Assembly: GCF_018687095.1 (NCBI RefSeq)
Contig: NZ_CP061286.1
Coordinates: 1,054,001 to 1,118,000 of the forward strand
DNA: 64,000 nucleotides
DNA from: Polynucleobacter sp. MWH-UH25E
Lineage (GTDB): Bacteria; Pseudomonadota; Gammaproteobacteria; Burkholderiales; Burkholderiaceae
Reading direction: 5' to 3'
In this document: positions 1-8,409 of the stretch, piece after piece
Numbering within the stretch: position 1 is the first letter of the stretch
Layout: every line of letters begins with the position of its first letter
Notes under the pieces: generated by a model
Databases searched by the model: none
What the model was told of the DNA's origin: nothing
The model's input: only the letters and a program-made list of their open reading frames with translations
Program-made: the position numbers and the translations under genes

Positions 1-48
1 GCTAATTGGTTTCTTTAGAAAAGTTAGGATCTAAATTAGCTTGAAATT

Positions 49-74
49 AAAAAGGCACCATTTGGTGCCTTTTT
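49..74 (-). terminator. Rho-independent terminator after lysS
   Basis: An 11-bp inverted repeat (AAAAAGGCACC / GGTGCCTTTTT) surrounds a four-base loop. Read on the minus strand it follows the lysS stop codon by about 40 bases and ends in a run of T. The hairpin is A/T-flanked on both sides, so it could also stop transcription arriving from the left. It fits the end of the rpfE-like/recJ/prfB/lysS unit. Confidence 0.8.
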
Positions 75-111
75 AATTCTCTATAGATTGAAGTCTGTAA
101 ATATGACTTAC

Positions 112-1668
112 TTACTCTTCTTCGCGACGCAAGTGTGGGAATAGAATCACGTCACGAATATTCGGTGCATCAGTCAGGAGCATAACCAGACGGTCAATAC
201 CGATGCCGCAACCGCCTGTAGGAGGCATGCCGTATTCGAGTGCGCGAATAAAGTCGTGATCAAAGTACATTGCCTCTTCATCGCCGGCTTCCTTCTGTTC
301 TACCTGCTTGCGGAAACGATTGGCTTGATCTTCAGCATCATTCAGTTCTGAGAAGCCGTTAGCAATCTCGCGACCAGTTATGAACAGCTCAAAGCGCTCG
401 GTGATGCCTGGGCGACTATCCGATTCTCTTGCGAGAGGGCTGACTTCGATTGGGTAATCAATGATATAAGTTGGCTCCCAAAGGTGTTCCTCAGCAACAA
501 GTTCAAATAAAGCTAACTGCAATGCACCTATACCTGCGTTTTTGAGGGTTGGGGAGTCTGGATTCTCGCCACCTTTTTTCAGTTCCGCACGAATAAATGC
601 GGCATCCTCAAGTTGGGCGGGGTCATAGCTTTTGCCTGACTGGCCGCAGTACTTCAAAATGGCTTCATTGATGGTTAAGCGTTGGAAGGGCTTGCTTAAA
701 TCAAGTTCACGTCCTTGATGGGTTAGCACTGCGGTACCTTGCGCATCAATTGCTGCGGCACGAATTAAACCTTCTGTGAAATCCATCAACCAGCGGTAAT
801 CTGTGTATGCCGCATAGAACTCCATCATGGTGAATTCTGGATTGTGGCGAGGACTTACGCCTTCATTGCGGAAGTTGCGGTTAATTTCAAATACGCGTTC
901 GAAGCCACCTACTACTAAACGCTTTAAGTAAAGCTCTGGAGCGATACGCAAGAACATTTGCATGTCCAAAGCATTGTGGTGGGTAATAAATGGTTTAGCT
1001 GCTGCGCCACCGGGAATGGGGTGAAGCATCGGCGTCTCAACTTCCATGAAGTCAGCATCAAGCATATGGCGACGCAGGGAAGCAATAGCCTTGCTACGCG
1101 CTTTAAAGGTATTACGGCTTTCTGGGTTAACAATCAGATCAACATAACGCTGGCGATATTTTGTTTCTAAATCAGAGAGGCCATGAAATTTATCGGGCAA
1201 AGGACGTAATGATTTGCTCAATAAACGTAATTGATTGCATTCAACAGAAAGTTCGCCCTTATTGGTTTTAAAGAGATTGCCTTCTGCGGAAATAAAGTCA
1301 CCCATATCCCAGTGCTTGAAAGCGCCATGGGTATCTGCACCAGTGAGTTCATCGTTAATGTAAAACTGAATCTGTCCGCTACGGTCCTGAATGGTGGCAA
1401 AGCTGGCCTTACCCATCACGCGTTTCAGTACCATACGCCCAGCTACCTTCACATGAATCTTTTTCTCTGCAAGCTCTTCTTTGGTCAGGCTATCGTAGTG
1501 AGCATGAAGATCTGCCGCTAAATGGGTTGGCACAAAATCATTGGGGAAGGCAACTCCATTTGAGCGAAGTTTCGCTAGCTTCTCGCGACGTTCAGCGATG
1601 ATGTGATTTTCATCAACCGCTTCGGTTGCTGGAGCTTGGGTGTTGGCTGAATTTGTTTTATCGTTCAT
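112..1668 (-). CDS. lysS: Lysine--tRNA ligase (class II)
   Basis: Charges tRNA-Lys with lysine in the cytoplasm. The 518-residue protein has the OB-fold anticodon-binding domain at about residues 70-160 and the class II catalytic core after it. Motif 2 lies near 260-281 (FRNEGVSPRHNPEF) and motif 3 near 485-499 (GCGIGIDRLVML). Length and motif order match bacterial LysS. The start is 12 bases past the prfB stop, so the two are probably co-transcribed, the same prfB-lysS order as in many proteobacteria. The N-terminal 20 residues are low-complexity and poorly conserved, which is usual. Confidence 0.97.
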   Translation of the reverse strand: MNDKTNSANTQAPATEAVDENHIIAERREKLAKLRSNGVAFPNDFVPTHLAADLHAHYDSLTKEELAEKKIHVKVAGRMVLKRVMGKASFATIQDRSGQIQFYINDELTGADTHGAFKHWDMGDFISAEGNLFKTNKGELSVECNQLRLLSKSLRPLPDKFHGLSDLETKYRQRYVDLIVNPESRNTFKARSKAIASLRRHMLDADFMEVETPMLHPIPGGAAAKPFITHHNALDMQMFLRIAPELYLKRLVVGGFERVFEINRNFRNEGVSPRHNPEFTMMEFYAAYTDYRWLMDFTEGLIRAAAIDAQGTAVLTHQGRELDLSKPFQRLTINEAILKYCGQSGKSYDPAQLEDAAFIRAELKKGGENPDSPTLKNAGIGALQLALFELVAEEHLWEPTYIIDYPIEVSPLARESDSRPGITERFELFITGREIANGFSELNDAEDQANRFRKQVEQKEAGDEEAMYFDHDFIRALEYGMPPTGGCGIGIDRLVMLLTDAPNIRDVILFPHLRREEE

Positions 1669-1680
1669 ATTCTTGATTAA

Positions 1681-2785
1681 TTAAACGCCTTGCTTCAGGC
1701 TGGCTTCAATAAATGCATCGAGATCTCCATCTAATACTTTTTGAGTATTCGAAATCTCAACGTTGGTGCGTAAGTCTTTAATGCGGCTCTGATCCAAAAC
1801 ATAGGAGCGAATTTGGTGACCCCAGCCCACATCGGTTTTGCTAGCTTCCAACTTATCTTGCTCAGCTCGACGCTTTTGCATTTCATGTTCGTAGAGACGA
1901 GACTTGAGCATGCTCATGGCTTCTGCGCGGTTGCGATGTTGGCTGCGATCGTTTTGGCACTGCACCACAATTCCAGTTGGAACGTGCGTTAATCGCACGG
2001 CAGAGTCGGTTTTATTAATATGCTGACCGCCAGCGCCTGACGCACGATAGGTGTCGGTACGAATATCAGCAGGATTCACTTCAATTTCGATGGAATCATC
2101 AATCTCTGGATAGACATAGATCGAGGCAAAGGAGGTGTGACGACCGTTAGACGAGTCGAAAGGAGATTTGCGCACTAAGCGATGCACGCCTGTTTCAGAG
2201 CGCAGATGTCCGTAAGCATACTCGCCGTCGACTTTGATCGTTGCGCTCTTGATGCCTGCAACATCGCCATCGGATTCTTCCAGAATTTCCGTTTTGTAGC
2301 CTTTGCGTTCACAATACTTTAAGTATTGACGATAAAGCATGCTTGCCCAATCGCAGGCTTCAGTGCCACCTGCACCAGCTTGAATATCAATAAAGCAGTT
2401 ACATGAATCCATCTCATTGTGGAACATGCGGCGGAACTCAAGATCATTAATGATCTTGCTATAACTCTCTACATCTTTCTCGATAGCAGCGATTGTCTCG
2501 AAATCACTCTCTTCTTTAGCCATATCGAATAGTTCGATAGCGCCAGTGATATTGGTATTGAGATCGGTGAGTGTGGAAACCACGCCATCAAGCAATTTCT
2601 TTTCTTTGCCTAAGGCTTGTGCTTTCTTTTGGTCATCCCAGATGCTAGGGTCTTCTAGGATGGAGTTAACTTCAGTGAGACGACGAGACTTTACTTCGTA
2701 GTCAAAGATACCCCCGAAGGGCTTGCTCGCGGGTGAGCAGATCGGACAAGGTATTTGAGATGGTGTTTAGTTGTTCAGCTTCCAT
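1681..2785 (-). CDS. prfB: Peptide chain release factor 2, expressed by programmed +1 frameshift
   Basis: Recognises UGA and UAA stop codons and triggers release of the nascent peptide. The gene is in two frames. A 27-codon first frame starts at ATG 2785 and ends at an in-frame TGA at 2704-2702. Skipping one base there (CTT TGA C) joins it to the long second frame, giving about 367 residues, the normal RF2 length. In the joined protein the stop-recognition tripeptide SPF is near 207-209 and the catalytic GGQ near 252-254. The frameshift is the known autoregulatory device of prfB, not a mutation: low RF2 lets the ribosome pause at UGA and shift. Lies between recJ and lysS. Confidence 0.96.
2701..2720 (-). 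promoter_or_regulatory. prfB +1 programmed frameshift site
   Basis: On the minus strand the site reads CGG GGG TAT CTT TGA C. It has the three classical elements: a Shine-Dalgarno-like G-rich stretch a few bases upstream, the slippery CTT codon, and the UGA stop followed by C. The UGA is read by RF2 itself, so frameshifting rises when RF2 is scarce. Seen directly; the mechanism is established for bacterial prfB. Confidence 0.93.
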
Positions 2786-2820
2786 CCCCTGATTATAAGG
2801 GGGTTATTCCAATTGCCCCC

Positions 2821-4578
2821 TCAGCCGGCTGGGCTTTCATCATGAGCTTCAATCATCAGTTGGACTCGAGCTTGTCCTTGATAGCGATCGGTCACGAGAC
2901 GGTACGCAAGCTTGGCTTGGCTGGGTAGGCTTTGGGTGCGATTAAACCAAACGGCTGTTAGTGGTTTGGTAGGGGCTAGATTTGAGTCGCCGCTCAATGG
3001 CTTTACCAATAAACGCAGATGTTTTTCTTTCATCAAGCTCTGTTGAGTAATTTCAAAGTCGCCATAGAAAATGGGCTGTGGAAATCCTTGGCCCCAGATT
3101 TCATCGGCAAGAAGGTCGCCAATTTCAGGGGTAAATTCAGATGGAAGGAGGGCACCATCGTGAATATGCTGTCGCTCTAGTAACTCTGCGCTTAGTAAGC
3201 TATTGGCAACTTCCTGGAAGCACATATCAAAACGATCAAAATCACTTTTTCGGATAGTCAGGCCTGCAGCCATCGCGTGCCCGCCAAACTTTAGGATCAA
3301 GCCAGGTTCTTTTTTCGAGACAATATCCAAGGCATCACGCAAATGAAATCCTGTTAAGGATCGTCCTGAGCCTCGCAATTCATCACCGGTATTGCCATCA
3401 GGTGCAAAGATAATAGCTGGGCGATTAAAACGTTCTTTTAAGCGTGATGCCACGATACCAACAACACCTTGGTGCCATTCCGGATTCCATAAGCAAATAC
3501 TAGAGCGCTGCGCCATCGTGCCCGATAGTTGGTCTTCAGAGAGGTATGCAAGAGCGGTTTCTTGCATACCCGTTTCGATCACGCGTCGCTCTCGATTGAT
3601 GCGATCAAGCTCTTGGGCAAGACTCAAAGCTTCATCCGTGCTATCAGTTAATAACAGGCGAATACCTAGTGTCATGTCTGCAAGCCGCCCCGCGGCATTA
3701 AGTCTTGGCCCAATGGCAAAACCAAGGTCAAAGGTATTGGCTTTGCGGAGATCTCGAGTCGCCACTTGGAAGAGCGCTTGCATTCCAGGTTGCGATATAC
3801 CAGCACGCATACGCTTTAATCCATTAGAAACCAATATCCGATTATTGCGATCCAATTGTGCAACGTCTGCGACAGTACCAAGCGCCACCAAATCTAATAG
3901 GTTCTCTAATTTGGGCTGCGTCTCGTTGGTAAATTTGCCGCGTTTACGCAATTCCGCACGAAGCGCTACCAATACATAAAACATTACTCCAACACCTGCT
4001 AAGGCTTTACTTGGGAACGTGCAGTTCGGTTGATTGGGATTCACAATAGCCGCCGCATTGGGTAGCTTGTCGCCAGGCAAATGATGGTCAGTCACAATCA
4101 CAGCCATGCCTAATTCATTAGCGCGATCAACCCCCGCTTCGCTAGCAATGCCGTTATCGACAGTAATTAAATATTTCGGTTTTGGGATTTGTTGAGCAGC
4201 TAACTCGACGACATCAGGCGTTAAGCCGTAACCCATCGTAAAACGATTTGGTACTAAAAACTGAATGGGTGTATCCGCTCCGCCAAGCATTCTAAGGCCG
4301 CGCAGACCGACGGCGCAGGCAGTTGCCCCATCACAGTCATAGTCTGCAACGATCAGCATTGGCTCTTTTTTTTCCAAAATATCGGCGAGTAAAGACGCGG
4401 TACTGATGCAATTTTTTAGATCATTTGGGGAGAGCAGGTTTTTTAGTTCAAGAGAAAGTTCCTCGGGAGATTCCACGCCCCGTGCTGCGTACAGCCTAGC
4501 TAATAGTGGATGCAAGTCACTTTGTTCTAGCCAAGCAGCAGCCCTCTCTGAAAAAGATCGTTTAGAAAAAGAACTCAC
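2821..4578 (-). CDS. recJ: Single-stranded-DNA-specific 5'-3' exonuclease RecJ
   Basis: Degrades single-stranded DNA 5' to 3' in recombination and mismatch repair. DHH-family phosphoesterase motifs are present in order: DYDCD near residues 79-83, DNG near 141, DHH near 164-166, and a DHHA1-type GGHAMAAG motif near 430. A longer reading frame goes back to 4632, but the GTG at 4578 forms a 4-nt GTGA overlap with the upstream stop and gives 585 residues, closer to the family length, so I chose it. Probably translationally coupled to the rpfE-like gene and followed 35 bases later by prfB. Confidence 0.94.
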   Translation of the reverse strand: MSSFSKRSFSERAAAWLEQSDLHPLLARLYAARGVESPEELSLELKNLLSPNDLKNCISTASLLADILEKKEPMLIVADYDCDGATACAVGLRGLRMLGGADTPIQFLVPNRFTMGYGLTPDVVELAAQQIPKPKYLITVDNGIASEAGVDRANELGMAVIVTDHHLPGDKLPNAAAIVNPNQPNCTFPSKALAGVGVMFYVLVALRAELRKRGKFTNETQPKLENLLDLVALGTVADVAQLDRNNRILVSNGLKRMRAGISQPGMQALFQVATRDLRKANTFDLGFAIGPRLNAAGRLADMTLGIRLLLTDSTDEALSLAQELDRINRERRVIETGMQETALAYLSEDQLSGTMAQRSSICLWNPEWHQGVVGIVASRLKERFNRPAIIFAPDGNTGDELRGSGRSLTGFHLRDALDIVSKKEPGLILKFGGHAMAAGLTIRKSDFDRFDMCFQEVANSLLSAELLERQHIHDGALLPSEFTPEIGDLLADEIWGQGFPQPIFYGDFEITQQSLMKEKHLRLLVKPLSGDSNLAPTKPLTAVWFNRTQSLPSQAKLAYRLVTDRYQGQARVQLMIEAHDESPAG

Positions 4579-5540
4579 GATTGAATTGCATCTTTCCAAG
4601 TTAGGACTTCTGGCTTTCTCCAGAACATCCAAGATTTCTTCTGAATATCATGCAAGGTAAATACCCGCTCTCGAGTTCTACCTTCGGGAAAATCAATGAT
4701 CATCACTTCATCTAGTTGCTTATTTAGGAATTGATTGACCAACTGAGGCCAAAGAGCTTCTGGCTTATCTAGCCAAGCAAAAGCGCCATCGAGACTTGCG
4801 GTAGAGACCGAGTTGCTAAATTGAATGCCGCAGAATTTAGCAAGCCCCGATAGTAATGGGTGTTGACCAACTATCTTGCTAGCTTGTCCAAACACTAGTG
4901 GTACTTTGACATCCCTTAGTCTGCCAATTCCACTAATCCAAATGGAGTTGATGCTTGGCAAGCCTCTTGCTTGACGTTCCTCGTTTACGGAATCGATATG
5001 CCAAAGCATTTGAATTTCATTTTGTAATTTGCGCCAACGCTTCGCGATACCTTGCTCATGCGTGTCATGGGGCATCCACCAATCAATATTGCGACCTTGT
5101 GCTTGATCAACGCTGTAGCTAGCTAACTTATTAAATGGTCCAACTGGAATGAACCAGTAGTGTTGATTATGAAATAGCACCTGATGCTCAAAGTCTTCTT
5201 GAAGCAAAGGTAGCGCCACATTGAGTAATTGCGTTGATTCAGTTTCTGTCAGATCAATCTGATTCTGACCCATCAAAATCAGGTGATCTCGCGTAGCATG
5301 CAAATGAACTGGCTGTAAGCATGCGATTTCTAGATTGGGATCAAAGTTTATTGTGGACTGCCCCAAAAGAAGAATCGGTGCAAGCGGTACCTGGTCACCC
5401 AGTAGATAGCGCTCATGTGGCAACCCCTGGCGAGCTTGATTGTCGTCTTGTTCGTCCAAGACATCCTCCCCCGTTAGCATCAGGGTAAAGCGTCTTGGCT
5501 GGTCTTGGGTATTTTGAGCTTGCGCTGAATTCTGAGTCAT
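4575..5540 (-). CDS. RpfE-like conserved protein of unknown function
   Basis: A 321-residue soluble protein without signal peptide or clear catalytic motif. I identify it by context: immediately upstream of recJ and in the same unit as prfB and lysS, the arrangement remembered for rpfE in the Xanthomonas rpf region. Proteins of this type have been called regulatory protein RpfE or phosphoglycerate-mutase-related, but nothing here proves either. The N-terminal third has a Gln/Asp-rich stretch. A reading frame extends to ATG 5561, but the ATG at 5540 (MTQNSAQ) looks more natural. Diverges from the lolC gene. Confidence 0.7.
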   Translation of the reverse strand: MTQNSAQAQNTQDQPRRFTLMLTGEDVLDEQDDNQARQGLPHERYLLGDQVPLAPILLLGQSTINFDPNLEIACLQPVHLHATRDHLILMGQNQIDLTETESTQLLNVALPLLQEDFEHQVLFHNQHYWFIPVGPFNKLASYSVDQAQGRNIDWWMPHDTHEQGIAKRWRKLQNEIQMLWHIDSVNEERQARGLPSINSIWISGIGRLRDVKVPLVFGQASKIVGQHPLLSGLAKFCGIQFSNSVSTASLDGAFAWLDKPEALWPQLVNQFLNKQLDEVMIIDFPEGRTRERVFTLHDIQKKSWMFWRKPEVLTWKDAIQS

Positions 5541-5607
5541 CCCCCTAATTTTAGGTGGCATTTGGAGTTTCCATCAGTTTGCGCTCGCAATTGTCTAAAC
5601 TGTGGCT

Positions 5608-6870
5608 ATGTTGAGATTTCCAATCGATCTAGAAATTGGCTTGCGCTATACCCGCTCCAAGCGCCGGAAGGCTGTTGGCAAGCGTGATGGCTTCCTTTCC
5701 TTTATTTCAGGGATTTCTACTGCCGGCATCGCTTTAGGAGTTGCTTCCTTAATTGTGGTTTTGTCAGTGATGAATGGTTTTCAGAAAGAGGTGCGTGATC
5801 GCATGCTATCCGTGCTTTCACATGTCGAGATTACTGCGCCGGATGGCTTGGCAAATTGGGAGTCACTTGCCCAAAAGCTTGGTAAAGAGCCTCACGTTGT
5901 TGGAGTTGCGCCGATGGTGAGCTCACAAGGGTTGCTCACTCGCGATAACGTCATGCGTGGCGTTGCTATTCGTGGAATTGCTCCAAGCGAGGAAGGAAAG
6001 GTTTCCGATCTTCCAAAACAATTTATCGCCGGAAATATTAACGATCTTCAGCCAGGCAGTTTTGGCGTTGCATTAGGTGCGCAATTGGCATCTATCGTTG
6101 GCGCCCGTATTGGTGATCGAATTAATTTAATTGTTCCTGAGAGTGATTTAACTCCAGCAGGTGCAATGCCAAGAATGCGCACTCTTCAGGTAGTAGGCAT
6201 TGTGGATAGTGGTCATTATGAATACGATAGCTCTCTGGCGATCATGCATTGGAGAGATGCAGCGGCCTTATTGCGATTGCATGATCCATCGGGTTTGCGC
6301 ATCAAAGTAGATGATATGCAGCGCGCTCCTGAAGTTGCGGCTGAGCTTGCCTCCGTAGTCCCTCAGGCCTTGTGGGTTACAGATTGGTCCCGATCTAACC
6401 GCAATTGGTTTGCAGCAGTACAAACTGAAAAGAAGATGATGTTCATCATCCTGACACTCATTATTGCTGTCGCTGCATTTAACCTAGTTTCTACCCTGGT
6501 GATGACTGTCAATGAGAAGCAGGCTGATATCGCAATCCTCAGAACCATGGGTGCGAGCCCAGGATTAATACAGAGAATATTTTTAGTTCAGGGATTGGCG
6601 ATTGGTTTAATGGGATCACTGGCTGGTGTTGGTCTTGGCTTATTAATTGCATGCAATATTGATGTCATTGTTCCAGCGATTGAAGCAATCTTCCGAGTGC
6701 GGTTCTTGCCACGCGAGGTGTACTTTATTAGTGAACTGCCATCAGATGTGCGCATGGGTGATGTGGTTACTGTGGGATTAATGGCTTTCGGCCTATCGGT
6801 TTTAGCCACCTTATATCCAAGTCGTCGTGCTGCGAAGATTAAGCCAGCGGAGGCGCTGCGCTATGAGTAA
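5608..6870 (+). CDS. lolC: Lipoprotein-releasing ABC transporter permease (LolC/LolE family)
   Basis: Inner-membrane permease that hands outer-membrane lipoproteins to the carrier LolA. About 420 residues with the MacB/FtsX layout: one membrane helix near residues 28-52, a large periplasmic domain, then three helices near 275-297, 325-350 and 385-405. The partner ATPase lolD overlaps its end by 8 bases. Only one permease gene is present, so the complex may be a homodimer, as proposed for LolF-type systems (inference). GTG 5602 is an alternative start two codons earlier; I see no strong ribosome-binding site for either. Confidence 0.92.
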   Translation: MLRFPIDLEIGLRYTRSKRRKAVGKRDGFLSFISGISTAGIALGVASLIVVLSVMNGFQKEVRDRMLSVLSHVEITAPDGLANWESLAQKLGKEPHVVGVAPMVSSQGLLTRDNVMRGVAIRGIAPSEEGKVSDLPKQFIAGNINDLQPGSFGVALGAQLASIVGARIGDRINLIVPESDLTPAGAMPRMRTLQVVGIVDSGHYEYDSSLAIMHWRDAAALLRLHDPSGLRIKVDDMQRAPEVAAELASVVPQALWVTDWSRSNRNWFAAVQTEKKMMFIILTLIIAVAAFNLVSTLVMTVNEKQADIAILRTMGASPGLIQRIFLVQGLAIGLMGSLAGVGLGLLIACNIDVIVPAIEAIFRVRFLPREVYFISELPSDVRMGDVVTVGLMAFGLSVLATLYPSRRAAKIKPAEALRYE

Positions 6871-7558
6871 TTTAAATAGCCCAGTATTGCTGGCGAAAGG
6901 CCTAGCTAAAACTTATGGTCAAGGCCCAACCGCTGTTGAGGTGCTCAAGGCGGTTGATCTAAGCGTAGCCAATTCAGAAAAAGTTGCCATAGTGGGTTCA
7001 TCTGGTTCGGGCAAGAGTACTTTGCTACATTTATTAGGGGGCTTAGATACCCCTAGTGCTGGCTCAGTACTTCTTGGTGGTGCAGATATCAATCGACTCT
7101 CAGTTGCCAAGTTGGATAAATTGCGCAACCAGAATTTAGGATTCATTTATCAATTTCATCATCTCTTGGATGAATTCAGCGCGGTAGAAAATGTTGCCTT
7201 ATTGCTTCGGATTCGTGGCTTAAGCAATGAAGAATCGATGGATCGCGCTAGTCAGATGCTCAAAGCAGTTGGTTTAGCTAATCGCGAGCTTCATACTCCT
7301 GCAGAGCTATCGGGTGGAGAGCGTCAGCGTGTTGCCGTGGCTAGAGCCTTGGTGGGTAATCCAAGTTGTGTATTGGCTGATGAGCCTACAGGAAATTTGG
7401 ATACTGAAACTGCTGATGGCGTATTCGATTTAATGTTGGATATCGCTCGCGAGCAAGGCACCGCCTTTGTAATTGTGACTCATGATCCAGTTCGCGCTCA
7501 ACGTTGTGATCGGATTTTGCATTTAGAGCGCGGAGTACTCAATACCTTTGAGCAGTAA
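6863..7558 (+). CDS. lolD: Lipoprotein-releasing system ATP-binding protein LolD
   Basis: ATPase of the lipoprotein release complex, on the cytoplasmic face of the inner membrane. With the ATG at 6863 it has 231 residues, the family length. Walker A (GSSGSGKST) is at about 45-53, the signature LSGGERQRVAVARAL at about 145-160 and Walker B (VLADEPTGNLD) at about 168-178. A longer reading frame begins at 6827 inside the permease gene, but it would add an unconserved arginine-rich stretch. The 8-nt overlap with the permease suggests coupled translation. Confidence 0.96.
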   Translation: MSNLNSPVLLAKGLAKTYGQGPTAVEVLKAVDLSVANSEKVAIVGSSGSGKSTLLHLLGGLDTPSAGSVLLGGADINRLSVAKLDKLRNQNLGFIYQFHHLLDEFSAVENVALLLRIRGLSNEESMDRASQMLKAVGLANRELHTPAELSGGERQRVAVARALVGNPSCVLADEPTGNLDTETADGVFDLMLDIAREQGTAFVIVTHDPVRAQRCDRILHLERGVLNTFEQ

Positions 7559-7568
7559 TTTCGCTCCC

Positions 7569-8405
7569 ATGTGGATTGATACGCACTGCCATTTAGATGC
7601 ACCAGAGTTCTCATCATCTTTGGCGGAAATCATTGCCGCATCGAGAGAAAAGGATGTGCGAGCAATTCTTTTGCCCGCAGTGAAGGTGGCAGATACACAG
7701 CACGTGCAGTTCCTTGTCTCTCAATACAGCAAAGAAATTCCAGGGTTGGTTTATACCTTAGGTATTCACCCTCTATACACCAATCAAGCGCATGAGACTG
7801 ATCTCAATTTATTAGGAGAGCAGATTAGTAAAGCCCTCACCGATCCGAGATTTGTTGGGGTTGGAGAAATTGGCCTGGATTATTTTGTTGAGGGCTTGGA
7901 TCCTCATAAGCAAGAGCATTTCTTTCATGCGCAACTAGATTTGGCAGAACAATTTGAGTTACCTGTCATATTGCATGTGCGCCGTTCGCAAGACGCTGTA
8001 TTAAAAGCTTTGCGCCGACGCAAAATACCAGGAGGTATTGCGCATGCATTTAATGGTAGCCTTCAACAGGCGGAACAATTTATCGAGCTTGGTTTCAAGT
8101 TAGGCTTTGGTGGGGCGGCAACTTATGAACGTGCATTACAAATTCGTAGATTACTAAAAGAATTGCCGCTAGAGTGTATTGTTACCGAGACCGATGCGCC
8201 AGATATTCCGCCAGCTTGGTTGAAGGCTGAAAATTTAGCATTTAATGAACCTGCTTTCCTACCCAGAATCGCCAAAGAACTCGCAGTCATTCGCGGCGTG
8301 AATGATTTGGAGTTTGCCTCAGCGGTTTGGCGTAATGCCCTGCAGGTTTTACCTCGCTGGTCGGCGCTCTGTGCTGACAATCCAACCCTAAACTTAGCCT
8401 CCTAA
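7569..8405 (+). CDS. tatD: TatD family metal-dependent DNase/hydrolase
   Basis: Metal-dependent amidohydrolase-fold nuclease of the TatD/YcfH group, 278 residues. Metal-binding positions visible are the N-terminal HxH (IDTHCHLD), the glutamate in GEIGLDYF near residue 96, HVRR near 132 and the aspartate in TETDAPDIPP near 207. The frame is open back to a TTG at 7548 inside lolD, but ATG 7569 gives the usual MWIDTHCHLD start. Several paralogues usually exist, so the assignment to TatD rather than YcfH or YjjV is not certain. Confidence 0.88.
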   Translation: MWIDTHCHLDAPEFSSSLAEIIAASREKDVRAILLPAVKVADTQHVQFLVSQYSKEIPGLVYTLGIHPLYTNQAHETDLNLLGEQISKALTDPRFVGVGEIGLDYFVEGLDPHKQEHFFHAQLDLAEQFELPVILHVRRSQDAVLKALRRRKIPGGIAHAFNGSLQQAEQFIELGFKLGFGGAATYERALQIRRLLKELPLECIVTETDAPDIPPAWLKAENLAFNEPAFLPRIAKELAVIRGVNDLEFASAVWRNALQVLPRWSALCADNPTLNLAS

Positions 8406-8409
8406 ATCA

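Noticed and set aside
3392..3979. Plus-strand 195-codon open frame opposite recJ
   Set aside because: It lies wholly inside recJ, which has clear catalytic motifs. The antisense translation is Ser/Arg-rich with no domain, typical of a shadow frame.
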